A stretch of 51,988 nucleotides of DNA from Pseudomonadota bacterium. Its GTDB lineage: Bacteria; Pseudomonadota; Alphaproteobacteria; Micavibrionales; UBA2020. Below are positions 25,643-35,022 of the stretch, piece after piece. Each line of letters starts with the position of its first letter. Position 1 is the first letter of the stretch. Below the pieces are notes generated by a model. It worked only from the letters and a program-made list of their open reading frames with translations. It did not search any database and was not told where the DNA came from. Made by a program: the position numbers and the translations under genes. The DNA lies in the NCBI GenBank assembly GCA_021849295.1, contig JAJZTA010000002.1:1-51988 (forward strand). Reading direction: 5' to 3'.

Positions 25643-26521
25643 TTAGTCCTCCTTATCCTCATTATCTTCTTCTTCGTCGTCGAAGTCATCATCGGCGTCA
25701 TAGTCGTCTTCTTCAAGTTCCATAACGGTATCGTCTTCCCCACCGCCGAGCAGATCCTCGTCCGTCACGGTCTGGGGATCGTCTTCCTCGTTCTCCGCGC
25801 CGTCAAAGAGATCAGCCGTATTCGGCATGGCCTCGATCGCCGGACGCTTGTCGAGCAAACCGGCGGCCTTCAGCTCGTCCATGCCCGGCAGATCCGCCAG
25901 ACGCTCAAGCCCGAAGTGATCCAGAAACGCCTGCGTCGAAAGCCATGTGACCGGACGGCCTGGAACCTCGCGGCGTTTGCCGGGCTTGATCCAGCCCGCT
26001 TCCATCAATGCGTCGAGCGCGCCGGGGCTAGTCGCCACACCGCGGATGTTCTCGATCTCCGCGCGCGTCACCGGCTGGTGATAGGCGATGACCGCCATCG
26101 TCTCCATCGCGGAACGGGTGAACTTGCGCGGCTGCTCTTTTTCGAGCTTCATCTGCTCGCCGAGATCCGGCGCGGTGCGGAAGGCCCAGCGCTTGTCGCG
26201 CTGCACGAGATTGACGCCGCGCGCATCGTATTGCTCCTTGAGATGCTCGAGAATCTCGGGGATCAACGCGGCGCGGTCCTCGGGGAAACGCTCGGCGATG
26301 GTGCTGACGTCGATGGCGTTGGCGGACGCAAACAGGATGGCCTCGACAAGGCGGATATCTTCCTGCGTCATTTCCAACTCTGGCGCATTGGTATCCTCTT
26401 CAACATCAGCGCCTTCAATTTCTTCGGATTCCAGAGCTTCAGCGACCTCGACAGCTTCCAATTCAGCCACTTCCGCCACTTCCTCGTCTACAATCTCGTT
26501 TTTCTTTTTCGCTTTTGCCAT
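25643..26521 (-). CDS. scpB: Segregation and condensation protein B
   Basis: Partner of ScpA and SMC in the bacterial condensin. The 292-residue protein has a winged-helix core (about residues 50-220) with [35 protein letters not shown] and RGV...GWIK patterns. Both ends are extended by very acidic low-complexity tails (Glu/Val/Ala at the N-terminus, Asp/Glu at the C-terminus), longer than in the typical ~200-residue protein. Start three bases after the scpA stop. Confidence 0.93.
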   Translation of the reverse strand: MAKAKKKNEIVDEEVAEVAELEAVEVAEALESEEIEGADVEEDTNAPELEMTQEDIRLVEAILFASANAIDVSTIAERFPEDRAALIPEILEHLKEQYDARGVNLVQRDKRWAFRTAPDLGEQMKLEKEQPRKFTRSAMETMAVIAYHQPVTRAEIENIRGVATSPGALDALMEAGWIKPGKRREVPGRPVTWLSTQAFLDHFGLERLADLPGMDELKAAGLLDKRPAIEAMPNTADLFDGAENEEDDPQTVTDEDLLGGGEDDTVMELEEDDYDADDDFDDEEEDNEDKED

Positions 26522-26524
26522 CTC

Positions 26525-27403
26525 TTAGCCCTCTTTTATCTCTTCTGTATCGGTTGTATCCGTGTTCTCGATGTCTGTTTTTTCCGCCGCCGTTTCCGCG
26601 TTTTCCGCCGCGTCCGTCTTGTCCGGGCGGCGAATGTAGATCGGCGCGTAATTCTTTTCCTGCTGGATGTGGATGAGCCCGCGCTTGGCCATTTCCAGCG
26701 CGCCGCCGAAGGTCGAGGCGACGGCTGATCGTTTGACGATTTTCTCGTTCAAACCGGACGGAAGGAACATGAACAGCGACACCCACTCGTCGGGGATCTT
26801 GCCCAGCATCTGCTCCAGCCGCGAAATCGCGTCTTCCAGCGAGAACAGCTTGACGGGGTTGAGCTTGTAAACCGAGTTCTGCTGGCGCTGCTTGATGTCG
26901 CCATAGGCCGTCAGCAGGTCGTAGAGCGTCATTTCGTATTTGGAAATGTAGGACGTGCGCAAACCTTCCGGCGCGCCGCGGGCGAAAATGTTGTAGCCGA
27001 GGCGCGGCATGAGGAACAAGTCGTTCGCCACTTTGCGCATCGCCTCGAGACGGCGCAGCTGGAATTGCAGCGCTTCGGCCAGCTCCTGCGCCGTCGGCTC
27101 GGCCTGCGGCTGCTCTTCCTTCGGCACCAGCAGGCGCGACTTGAGATAGGCGAGCCATGCCGCCATGACGAGATAATCTGCGGCGAGTTCAAGGCGCAAA
27201 TCCCGCGCCTTGTCGATAAATTCGATGTATTGGTTGGCCAGCGCAAGGATGGAAATCTTGGTCAGGTCGACTTTCTGGTCGCGCGCGAGCGAGAGCAGCA
27301 TGTCGATCGGGCCGTCGAAACTGCCGAGATACAGCAAAAGCTGCTCGCTTTCGCTGCGCTCTTTCAAAAGGTCTTCTTCAAATTCCAGCGCGTCTTCGCT
27401 CAT
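26525..27403 (-). CDS. scpA: Segregation and condensation protein A
   Basis: Kleisin subunit that bridges SMC heads in condensin. The 292-residue product shows the family block LGSFDGPIDMLLSLARDQKVDLTKISI in its N-terminal part, ADYLVMAAWLAYLKSRLLVP, and a C-terminal winged helix (FMFLPSGLNEKIVKRSAVASTFGGALEMAKRG). A 30-residue acidic Thr/Glu-rich tail follows. The start overlaps the nagZ stop by four bases (ATGA). Confidence 0.95.
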   Translation of the reverse strand: MSEDALEFEEDLLKERSESEQLLLYLGSFDGPIDMLLSLARDQKVDLTKISILALANQYIEFIDKARDLRLELAADYLVMAAWLAYLKSRLLVPKEEQPQAEPTAQELAEALQFQLRRLEAMRKVANDLFLMPRLGYNIFARGAPEGLRTSYISKYEMTLYDLLTAYGDIKQRQQNSVYKLNPVKLFSLEDAISRLEQMLGKIPDEWVSLFMFLPSGLNEKIVKRSAVASTFGGALEMAKRGLIHIQQEKNYAPIYIRRPDKTDAAENAETAAEKTDIENTDTTDTEEIKEG

Positions 27404-28422
27404 CCTGTCCCCAGCCGTTGTTCCAAAGTTGCCACCGCTTGCGCAGCCCGTTGATCTTCCGCCGCCGCGATCCGCGCCGCCGAGGCCGCCATGACAGTCG
27501 GCGCCACCGACAAGGCTTTCACGCGGTCTTCAAAGGACGCATTGCAGAGCATCGTCAGATCCATCCCCGCCGCCATCGTCGCCGCGATGCGGCTTTCGAC
27601 CGTTCCGCCGAGCGCCTTCATCGAGACGTCGTCGGCGATCAGCACACCCTGAAAGCCGATCTCACCGCGCACGACCTCGTCGGTGATGCGCTTTGAAACG
27701 GTGGCCGCAGAATCAGGATCCAGTGCCGAGTATACAACATGCGCCGCCATAGCCCAAAGCGCCGTTTTCATATCCGAGCGTGCCAAATGCAGGAACGGCT
27801 TAAAATCCGTCGCAGAGAGTTCACTATGGGAAACATCGGTCACCGGCAACGCCAAATGGCTGTCCACACGTGCGCGGCCATGCCCCGGAATATGCTTGAT
27901 GACGGGCGTGACGCCGCCCTGAAGCAGCCCGCGGCACACCGCCTCGCCGAGTATGGCGACGGTCTCGGGCGTGTCGCTGTAGGTGCGGCTGGCGGCGAGA
28001 AATTCATGGCAATCCGGCGCGGGCACATCTACGACCGGCGCGCAATCGACGGTAATGCCCAGTTCCGCCAGATCGAGCGCCATCCGCAGGGCGTTGTCCT
28101 GCGCCGCGATGCGCGCCTCGTTGCGGGAGTTTTTCGCCATTTCGCCGAAGGTTTTTGCTGTCGGATATTCCGTCCATTCCGGCGCTTTCAGGCGCGCGAC
28201 CGTGCCGCCTTCCTGATCGATCAGCACAGGGAGATTGTCATGTCCGACGCAAGAGCGTACAGCGGCAACCAGCTCTTTCACTTGGCTCTTCGAAACGCAG
28301 TTGCGCTGAAAGAGAATGAACCCCGCGGGCTTTTCGGATTTGAAAAGGTCCTGCTCCTCCGCGGTCAGCTCCGTGCCGGTGGCGTCGATAACAATGGCTT
28401 TCAGTTCCGTCAGGCTTGGCAT
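27400..28422 (-). CDS. nagZ: Beta-N-acetylglucosaminidase NagZ (GH3)
   Basis: Cytoplasmic GH3 enzyme that removes GlcNAc from anhydromuropeptides in cell-wall recycling; its products can signal beta-lactamase induction in some species. The 340-residue length is right. Clear motifs are LIDQEGGTVARL, the KHIPGHG segment that carries the mobile His loop, and LIADDVSMKAL with the catalytic Asp nucleophile. The position upstream of scpA and downstream of the SPOR-domain gene is the standard alphaproteobacterial order. Confidence 0.95.
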   Translation of the reverse strand: MPSLTELKAIVIDATGTELTAEEQDLFKSEKPAGFILFQRNCVSKSQVKELVAAVRSCVGHDNLPVLIDQEGGTVARLKAPEWTEYPTAKTFGEMAKNSRNEARIAAQDNALRMALDLAELGITVDCAPVVDVPAPDCHEFLAASRTYSDTPETVAILGEAVCRGLLQGGVTPVIKHIPGHGRARVDSHLALPVTDVSHSELSATDFKPFLHLARSDMKTALWAMAAHVVYSALDPDSAATVSKRITDEVVRGEIGFQGVLIADDVSMKALGGTVESRIAATMAAGMDLTMLCNASFEDRVKALSVAPTVMAASAARIAAAEDQRAAQAVATLEQRLGTG

Positions 28423-28425
28423 GTC

Positions 28426-29295
28426 TTAACGCCTTGCAAGGATGCACGGGCGGCGTGCCGCCTTCAGCGCATCGCAGATCGCATTGCCATTATCCTTGGA
28501 AACCGGCCCCGCCCGCAGACGGTAGTACGTTCCCTTTCCCGCAATATCGGCGCGCACGATGCGCATATCCAGATGGCGCAGCACGGATGCGAACTTGGAT
28601 TTTGCACTAGTCCAATAGCTTTTCGCCCCCGCCATGTCTCGATAAGAGCCAAGCTGCACCTCGAACTGTTTTCCTCCGGCGACAGCGGGAACCATTTTGT
28701 GCGCGGGTGCCTTGATCACAGAGGTTTTTTGAACTGCTGTCTTTTTCACAACCGCAGCCTTCTGCGCCGCTTTCGGCTGCGCGGCCACCGTCTTTACGCT
28801 TTTCGCCTTCTGCGGCGCGGCGGACGCAACCTTCACCGGCGGGCGCGCCTTCGGCGTCGGCGGAAGAAGCTCCTCCACGCCGTGACCGACCTGCTTCACC
28901 TGCATATCGAGCTTCGCCGGCGCCGCCATTTTTGCCTGCAAGGCCTTGATGGCCGCGGTTTTGTCCATCGGCTGGGCGGGCGGCGGCGTCAGCTTTTCCA
29001 TCGTGCTGCCGCCGTTTTTGGTCAGCGGATTGAAGGCGGTGCTGTGCTGGAAGGGGATTTTCATGCCGCCTGGATTGGCGGGGGCGGATTTGATAGGCGC
29101 GGTATTCGCCTTGATCACCGGCACGTCGGCGTTGCGCGCGCCGCGCGGATAAGCGTACCAGACGATGCCGCCCAGAACGGCCAGCGCGAACAGCGTCAGC
29201 ACGCCCGGCGGCAGAAGACGCTTCGGCTCCGGCGGCGGACGCACGCGGCCCATGTAAAACGACCCGATGTTGCCGTCTTCATTGTCGTCAGCCAT
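28426..29295 (-). CDS. SPOR-domain membrane protein
   Basis: A 289-residue protein with a short cytoplasmic N-terminus, one transmembrane helix (LTLFALAVLGGIVWYAY, about 32-50), a long Pro/Ala/Lys-rich periplasmic linker and a C-terminal SPOR domain (about 210-289; KQFEVQLGSYRDMAGAKSYW and YRLRAGPVSKDNGNAI). SPOR domains bind peptidoglycan stripped of stem peptides, as found at division septa. FtsN-like or general septal function is plausible; the position between argS and nagZ is conserved in alphaproteobacteria. It overlaps argS by eight bases. Confidence 0.88.
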   Translation of the reverse strand: MADDNEDGNIGSFYMGRVRPPPEPKRLLPPGVLTLFALAVLGGIVWYAYPRGARNADVPVIKANTAPIKSAPANPGGMKIPFQHSTAFNPLTKNGGSTMEKLTPPPAQPMDKTAAIKALQAKMAAPAKLDMQVKQVGHGVEELLPPTPKARPPVKVASAAPQKAKSVKTVAAQPKAAQKAAVVKKTAVQKTSVIKAPAHKMVPAVAGGKQFEVQLGSYRDMAGAKSYWTSAKSKFASVLRHLDMRIVRADIAGKGTYYRLRAGPVSKDNGNAICDALKAARRPCILARR

Positions 29296-31045
29296 GCATT
29301 TCCTCCACAGGTTCGACGCCCATCACCGCGAGGCCCGAGGCGATCACCGTCGCCACCGCCTTCACCAGCGCAAGCCTTGCAAGACTCAATTCCTTGTCCT
29401 GCTCGATCAAAAAGCGCAGCGTCGCGTCGTCCCGACCCTTGTTCCAGAAGGCATGGAACGCCGCCGCGAGATCGTGCAGATAAAACGTGATGCGGTGCGG
29501 CTCGTGCGCCTCCGCGGCGGCCTCGACGAAACGCGGCCAGCCCGCCATCAGGCGGACAAGCTTCAATTCGTCTTCCGTGTCGATGCGCTTCATATCGGCT
29601 TTCAGCAGCGCTTCGATCGACAAATCCATATCCGGCCACATGTCCTTCGCGTTGCGGAAGACGGAATAGCAGCGCGCATGGGCGTATTGCACATAGAACA
29701 CCGGATTGTCCTTCGACTGCTCGACCACTTTGGCGAAATCGAACTCCAGTTCGCTGTCCGGCGTGCGCGACAGCATGAAGAAGCGCACCGCGCCCGACCC
29801 CACTTCCTCGACCATCTCGCGCAGCGTGATAATGTTGCCAGAGCGCTTGGAAAACTTCACCGGCACGCCGTTTTTCAAAACCTTGACCATCGCGCAGAAG
29901 ATGACGTCGATCTTCGCCTTGCCGTCGCTTAAAGCGGAAACCGCAGGGCGCATCTTGTCGAGATAGTTGCCGTGGTCCTTGCCGAGGACGTTGATCATCC
30001 ATTTGTAGCCGCGCTGGATTTTGTCGTAGTGGTAGGCGATGTCCGGCATGATATAGGCCCAGGTGCCGTCGCGCTTTTTGAGCGGGCGGTCGGATGAGTC
30101 TCCGAACTTGCTGGAGCGGAACAGCGTCAGCTCCGCCGGCTCCCAGTCTTCCATCTCCTTGCCTTTCGGCGGCGGGAGCGTGCCTTTGTAGATCAGATCC
30201 ATTTTGGTCAGCGTATTGAAGACTTTGTCCAGCGTGCCGCCCTCGACGATCTCGCGCTCGTTCGAGAACGTCTCGTGCGTGATGCCGATGAGGGCGAGGT
30301 CTTTTTTGATCTCCTCCATCATCACGCCGACGGCGAATTCGCGTATCGGCGCGAGCCATTCTTTTTCCTTCTTGCCGAGCCATTTGTCGCCGTCGCGTTT
30401 GACCAGCGCAGCTGCGGCGTCCTTCATATATTCGCCGGGATAAAGCCCTTCCGGAATCTCGCCGATGTCCTCGCCCAGCGCCTCGCGGTAACGCAGGTGC
30501 GTGGTGCGCGCCAGAACGTCCACCTGCGTGCCCGCGTCGTTGAAGTAATATTCGCGTGTGACGTCGTAGCCCGATTTTTCGAGCAGAGCGGCCAGCGCGT
30601 CGCCGATCACCGCGCCGCGGATATGGCCCGCGTGCATCGGCCCCGTCGGGTTGGCGGAGACATATTCGATGTTGACCTTTTCATGCGCGCCCATCTCGCT
30701 GTCGCCGTAGGCGACGCCGGACTTCAAAATATCGCGCAAGACGGAGGCCCATTCGGCATTGACGAGGCGAAAATTGACGAAGCCAGGCCCCGCGACCGAC
30801 GCCTCGCCGACGCTCTGGATTTGCTGCAGCTTCCGCGTCAGGATTTCGCCGAGCTGGCGCGGATTTTTTCCAGCGGGCTTGGCCAGCACCATCGCCGCGT
30901 TGGTCGCCATGTCGCCATGCGCGGCTTCGCGCGGCGGCTCGACCTTGACGCGCGTCATATCGAGACCGGCAGGCAATTCTCCCGCCTTGACCATGCCTTC
31001 GAGCACGCGGCAGACTTCTTGCTGGTAGCGGGTAAAAATATTCAT
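29288..31045 (-). CDS. argS: Arginyl-tRNA synthetase
   Basis: Class I synthetase charging tRNA-Arg. The 585-residue protein has the N-terminal Add-1 domain (about 1-110), the HIGH-like site in SANPTGPMHAGHIRGAVIGD and the KMSK-equivalent KFSKRSGNI. The C-terminal anticodon-binding DALR domain follows (QYAHARCYSVFR onward). It overlaps dgt by four bases (ATGA) and the SPOR gene by eight. Confidence 0.97.
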   Translation of the reverse strand: MNIFTRYQQEVCRVLEGMVKAGELPAGLDMTRVKVEPPREAAHGDMATNAAMVLAKPAGKNPRQLGEILTRKLQQIQSVGEASVAGPGFVNFRLVNAEWASVLRDILKSGVAYGDSEMGAHEKVNIEYVSANPTGPMHAGHIRGAVIGDALAALLEKSGYDVTREYYFNDAGTQVDVLARTTHLRYREALGEDIGEIPEGLYPGEYMKDAAAALVKRDGDKWLGKKEKEWLAPIREFAVGVMMEEIKKDLALIGITHETFSNEREIVEGGTLDKVFNTLTKMDLIYKGTLPPPKGKEMEDWEPAELTLFRSSKFGDSSDRPLKKRDGTWAYIMPDIAYHYDKIQRGYKWMINVLGKDHGNYLDKMRPAVSALSDGKAKIDVIFCAMVKVLKNGVPVKFSKRSGNIITLREMVEEVGSGAVRFFMLSRTPDSELEFDFAKVVEQSKDNPVFYVQYAHARCYSVFRNAKDMWPDMDLSIEALLKADMKRIDTEDELKLVRLMAGWPRFVEAAAEAHEPHRITFYLHDLAAAFHAFWNKGRDDATLRFLIEQDKELSLARLALVKAVATVIASGLAVMGVEPVEEMHG

Positions 31046-32322
31046 CTGATCACCTGATAGGCATCGAACAAGTCTTTATGCTCCAAAATCGCCAGACGGT
31101 CGGTCATGCTGGCGATGTAATCGGCAACGCAGCGCGCCCGCCATGTTTCGGCCTTCCAGCCCCTGGGCGTGTCTTCGGCGCGCGTCAGCCATTCTGCCGG
31201 CAGGCAGCGGCGGTTTTCCATGAAGGCGCCGAACAGATCCTGCACCACGCGGAACGTCTTGATGCGCTCGCGGCTGACGCGCGTATGACGGTAAAACCGC
31301 GCCCAGAGGAACTCGCGCAAGCTGCTGTCGCGTTTTTTCATCGTGTCGGACATGGCAACGCTCATGCTCTTCGCATGGCGGATGTCGTCGGCGCATGTTG
31401 GATTCAAAGTGGCGATGCGGCGACGGCTTTCGGCCAGCACGTCAAGGATATAGGTGCCCATCACGTCGCGCACGACTTCCTGCTCGATCAGTTTTTCTTC
31501 CGTATCCGGATATTCCTTGCGTTTGCGCACAATGATCTCTTTGACCCAGTCCACATCTTCAAGGTCATCGAGCGTGAACAGTCCCGCCATCAGACCATCG
31601 TCAAGATCGTGGCTGTTGTAGGCGATGTCGTCCGCCAGACCCGCGATCTGTGCCTCGACGCCCGCATAGGTATCGAGCATCAGGTCCATTTCGTCTTTGA
31701 GCGCGCCGAGGGTGATTTCAAACTTCGTCTTCTTGCCTTTTTTGACGACCGGCCCGTTGTGCTTGGTCAGACCTTCGAGGGATTCCCACGACAAGTTCAG
31801 CCCATCGAAATGCGGATATTTACGCTCCAGCAGCGTCACGACGCGCAGCGTCTGGTCGTTGTGGTCAAAATTGCCGTAAGGCTGCATGCACTCTTTCAGC
31901 GCATCCTCGCCAACGTGCGCAAAAGGCGTATGCCCGAGGTCGTGCGCCAGCGCGCAGGTTTCAGCGAGGTCTTCATCCGCGTGCAGCAGTCTTGCCAGCG
32001 AGCGTGCCACCTGCGCCACTTCAATGCTGTGGCTGAGGCGCGTGCGGTAATGATCGCCCTCGTGATAGACGAACACCTGCGTTTTGAACTTCAGACGGCG
32101 GAATGCGGCGGAATGGATGATGCGGTCACGGTCGCGCTCGAATGCGCCGCGCGTCTTGCTCGGCACTTCCGGATACAAGCGGCCGCGGCTATCCTCCGGA
32201 CGTGCCGCATAGACCGCCAGACCGTCATCGGCGATGTAATCCCGAAGATCATCCTTTGGTACGGATTTCAAAACGTTAGGCTTTGATATCTTTGCCTGTT
32301 TCAGCTTGCCGCGCGCAGCCAT
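31042..32322 (-). CDS. dgt: Deoxyguanosinetriphosphate triphosphohydrolase-like protein
   Basis: HD-domain enzyme that hydrolyses dNTPs to the nucleoside and triphosphate, limiting dNTP pools. The 426-residue product carries RDRIIHSAAFRRLKFKTQVF, RLSHSIEVAQVARSLAR (first metal His) and the HD doublet in CALAHDLGHTPFAHVGE, with a later Asp in GLADDIAYNSHDLDDG. Ten more residues could be added upstream; GAGAGG just before the ATG at 32322 supports the chosen start. It opens the long operon and is divergent from erpA. Confidence 0.93.
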   Translation of the reverse strand: MAARGKLKQAKISKPNVLKSVPKDDLRDYIADDGLAVYAARPEDSRGRLYPEVPSKTRGAFERDRDRIIHSAAFRRLKFKTQVFVYHEGDHYRTRLSHSIEVAQVARSLARLLHADEDLAETCALAHDLGHTPFAHVGEDALKECMQPYGNFDHNDQTLRVVTLLERKYPHFDGLNLSWESLEGLTKHNGPVVKKGKKTKFEITLGALKDEMDLMLDTYAGVEAQIAGLADDIAYNSHDLDDGLMAGLFTLDDLEDVDWVKEIIVRKRKEYPDTEEKLIEQEVVRDVMGTYILDVLAESRRRIATLNPTCADDIRHAKSMSVAMSDTMKKRDSSLREFLWARFYRHTRVSRERIKTFRVVQDLFGAFMENRRCLPAEWLTRAEDTPRGWKAETWRARCVADYIASMTDRLAILEHKDLFDAYQVIR

Positions 32323-32341
32323 AAAAACCTCTCGAATATTC

Positions 32342-32371
32342 TTGATTTGCAAGGATTTTAAACCATATTAT
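32342..32371 (+). promoter_or_regulatory. Sigma-70-like promoter for erpA
   Basis: TTGATT (32342-32347) and TATTAT (32366-32371) are 18 bases apart. Transcription would start near 32378, giving a leader of about 20 bases that includes AAAGGA before the ATG at 32399. Confidence 0.45.
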
Positions 32372-32398
32372 CGCTCCTATATAAAGGAAAAAACAGCC

Positions 32399-32734
32399 AT
32401 GACCGAAGAATTGAATATGACAATTGCAGACAGTGCCGTTACCCGCTTGGTCGAGATGCGCGAACAACAAGGCAAGCCGAACCTGCTCCTGCGCGTGACC
32501 GTGCTGGGCGGCGGATGCGCCGGATTCAAATATCAGCTTGATTTTGATGATAAAAAAGAGGATGGCGACCAGATTTTTCGCGATGCCGTGGTAACCGATG
32601 AAGCCTCTTTGCCCTTCCTGCAAAACGCCGAGATTTACTACGAAACCAATCTGATGGGCGCGGCTTTCAAGATCAGGAACCCCAATGCCGCCTCGTCCTG
32701 CGGCTGCGGAAAGTCGTTTTCGACGAAAATGTGA
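32399..32734 (+). CDS. erpA: A-type iron-sulfur carrier (ErpA/IscA family)
   Basis: Carrier that delivers Fe-S clusters to target enzymes. The 111-residue product has the three ligand cysteines of the HesB/IscA family: one in VLGGGCAGFKY and two in the SSCGCGKSF near the C-terminus. Its divergent placement beside dgt is the usual alphaproteobacterial arrangement, where the gene is often annotated erpA. The ATG at 32399 was chosen because AAAGGA precedes it; the frame extends 31 codons upstream into the promoter region. Confidence 0.92.
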   Translation: MTEELNMTIADSAVTRLVEMREQQGKPNLLLRVTVLGGGCAGFKYQLDFDDKKEDGDQIFRDAVVTDEASLPFLQNAEIYYETNLMGAAFKIRNPNAASSCGCGKSFSTKM

Positions 32735-32800
32735 CCTGAGCGGGTTGTTCCGGGAGAGTTTTTGTACTATGTCAACTATCCTGACCAAAGAGGATAATCT

Positions 32801-33558
32801 ATGGGTTCTTCCATCCGGAAAAATAGCAACGGATTTGAATACGCGCTTTTCCCCGCCGCCACGGGCAAGCCGAAATATCTGGTCATCTACATGCACGGCG
32901 TCGGCGGCAACGCCGACAATCTGGACGACACCGCCAAAGAGATACAAAAACGACTTCCCGACGCCGACGTCATTTCCCTGCAGGCCCCCACCGAGCTGAA
33001 AGGCCTCGAAGCCATGACCGGCGAGAAAGGCTATACGTGGTTCCCGTACGATGGCGCGCTCGCCCCGCAGGTGAAAACGTGGCTCAAGCATATCTTCAAC
33101 CGCCTGACGATTGCCGACAAGGTCGAGGCGTTCGCGAAAGCCGAACTGGACAAACGCGGACTGAAGGAAGAAAACCTCGCCTACTTCGGCATATCGATGG
33201 GCGCCATCGTCGCTTTGCAGGCCACGCTCTCCGGCAAGAGCGAAGTTGCGGCGGTCGTCTCTTCCGGCGGCACGGTGCCGCCCTTCACCACGGTCAAAAC
33301 AAAGCCGAAGATATTCCTGCAGATGGGCGAGTTCGACGATCTATTCCATGTCCCGCCGCACAAGAACAAAGGCCTGCTCTCGAAGTCCTTCGCGCGCGTC
33401 GCGGACAAATTCGGCATACAGCATGAGCATGCCGTAAAGCGCCTGCAAAAAAGGGCGTTCCCGTGACGGACAAAGTCTACGCGGGGCAAGGCCACGTGCT
33501 GACCGGTACGGCGCGCAGCGACGCGATCGCGTTTATCGTCGGGGCGCTGAAGCCATAG
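32801..33558 (+). pseudogene. Alpha/beta-hydrolase esterase, split by a -1 frame change
   Basis: Carboxylesterase/phospholipase-type hydrolase. Frame 1 (32801-33466, 221 residues) carries the oxyanion block YMHGVGGNADN, the nucleophile elbow FGISMGAIVA and the likely acid in GEFDDLFHVP. It ends at a TGA shortly after AVKRLQKRAFP. The -1 frame continues as GVPVTDKVYAGQGHVLTGTARS to a TAG at 33556-33558 and holds the expected catalytic His (GQGHVL). The switch point is a run of six A (33447-33452); a seventh A would restore one 252-residue protein. It may be a true mutation, a slippage site or a sequencing error. As written, frame 1 lacks its catalytic His. Confidence 0.8.
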
Positions 33559-33710
33559 CGTTTTAACAGGATTTATGTAGAAACGAGGCGATTTTCTCCC
33601 CTTATAACAGCCGCCTACAACCTTTTTTAATAAATACAAATTATACTTCCGGTATGAGTTAAGACGTTTTTATCAGAACGCATTCCCGGAAATTTATTTT
33701 ACATGACCGA

Positions 33711-33740
33711 CCAAACATCGCCAAACATCGCCAGACATCA
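33711..33740. repeat. Three tandem copies of a 10-bp unit
   Basis: CCAAACATCG occurs twice in tandem (33711-33720, 33721-33730) and a third, degenerate copy CCAGACATCA follows. It lies just before the split membrane-protein gene. No function is evident. Confidence 0.7.
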
Positions 33741-33754
33741 ATCATGAACCTCCC

Positions 33755-34722
33755 TTGCTCCCCGTCTGGACGACCGTCAACAAGGCCTATGGCCTTGCGT
33801 GGCGCCACCGTGGCGCTTACCTGAAAATATCCTCGGTCTGGATGCTCTTCATGTTTGTCGTGACATGGATCGCCACATATATGGCATGGCCAGCCGTAAA
33901 ATTCATGACCTGCAGCGATCCGTCGGAACGGGTACGGCTGATGCACACAGCCGCTTATGCAAGCGCGCATCATACATTCAACTTGTTCCTCCTTGCCGTC
34001 GCCGTTATAAGCTTTCCCGCCATGCCCTCGATCGCCGTGTCATGGCACCGCCTGCTCTTGCGCGATGAAGCACCGCCCGCGAACAGTCTGCGCTACGACC
34101 GCCCCGTTATCGACTACATGCTGCTCGCCCTGTTTCTGGCAGCCATTTATATGGGGCCCATGGCGCTCATGTTTCTCGTACAGCCCGGAGCCATAGATGC
34201 CTTGTTCATCGTACTTCTGTTTATCGCTTTTTTTATACGATACGCCTGAGCATCATGCTTCCCGCGCGTGCGCTCGGGCACAAAGACATCACGCTCAAAG
34301 ACACACTGCACAAGACGCGCTGGAATTTCTGGCGGATTTTATGGGCCGGCGCGCTCTGTTCCATCATTGGCTCTGCTGCAACCTTCAGCTTGCACTCCGC
34401 GGGCTGCGATATGGATCCCACCCCCGCTTCTGCAATATATGCCTTCGCCCAAACGCTGAACGTGTTCCTGATACTTCCGGTGTTTCTGGCGTATTTGTCT
34501 CTTTGCTACAAACATTTCTTTGAATACGGACAGCCGGACAGCGCCGCCGTGCAAGGAACGCCGCGGTTTCCGCTCAAGACACTCCTGTTCGCATGCTTTG
34601 CGCTTCTCTTTTATGCGGGCTGGCACATGGGCGCCAAAGCGTATCATCAGGAATTAAAAATGCGCCAGCAACAGCTGGCGAATCCCGCACCCGCGCCCAA
34701 TCCTTACCAACAGGGCGATTGA
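33755..34722 (+). pseudogene. Integral membrane protein, split by a -1 frame change
   Basis: Frame 1 (33755-34249) encodes about 164 residues with transmembrane segments (VWMLFMFVVTWIATYMAW, FNLFLLAVAVISF, YMLLALFLAAIY, LFIVLLFIAFF). The -1 frame continues across the stop as IRLSIMLPARALGHKDITLKD and on through two more hydrophobic segments to 34722. RLSIMLPARALG with a following helix is a common pattern in alphaproteobacterial multi-pass proteins of unknown function, so one ancestral gene is likely. The break is at a run of seven T (34228-34234). The first start is uncertain: TTG at 33755 is used, while an ATG at 33744 is in another frame. Confidence 0.65.
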
Positions 34723-34812
34723 CGCCCGCATACGGACTTGACCCGTATCAAGTGCGGCGCGATCCGGCTTGTTAGATTCATTGAATGCCACAGGGAGCAA
34801 GGGGGCATTGCA

Positions 34813-35022
34813 ATGACATATCTTATCATCGGCCTTTGGGTGATAGCCGCGCTGGTAACGCATGTTTTCATCAGCGCCCAATGTGAAACGCACGGCAAGA
34901 TGTGGTCTACGAGCATGGGGCTTTATCTGATGATTTTTCTCTGGCCGCTTGCGGCTTACGGGATATGGCGCGTTACAAATTTCGGATCAACGCATCAAAC
35001 AGATCACGCTCGGCAGGACTGA
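34813..35022 (+). CDS. Small two-helix membrane protein
   Basis: A 69-residue frame with two hydrophobic segments (YLIIGLWVIAALVTHVFI and LYLMIFLWPLAAYGIW). AGGGGG lies nine bases before the ATG. No family recognised. Its last 50 bases overlap the end of the convergent gamma-glutamylcyclotransferase-like gene. The real stop might be affected if this region has indel errors, as the two genes before it suggest. Confidence 0.5.
   Translation: MTYLIIGLWVIAALVTHVFISAQCETHGKMWSTSMGLYLMIFLWPLAAYGIWRVTNFGSTHQTDHARQD

Noticed and set aside
27739-29490. A 583-codon plus-strand frame opposite nagZ and the SPOR gene
   Set aside because: Antisense shadow of two recognised genes; no family-like features.
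33585-33627. Terminator after the esterase gene
   Set aside because: AGGCG and CGCCT are only five bases each around a loop of about 20, too weak despite the following T-run.
33744-33755. ATG at 33744 as the start of the split membrane protein
   Set aside because: It is in another frame than the protein that follows; it could be right only if a base is missing, so the TTG at 33755 was used.
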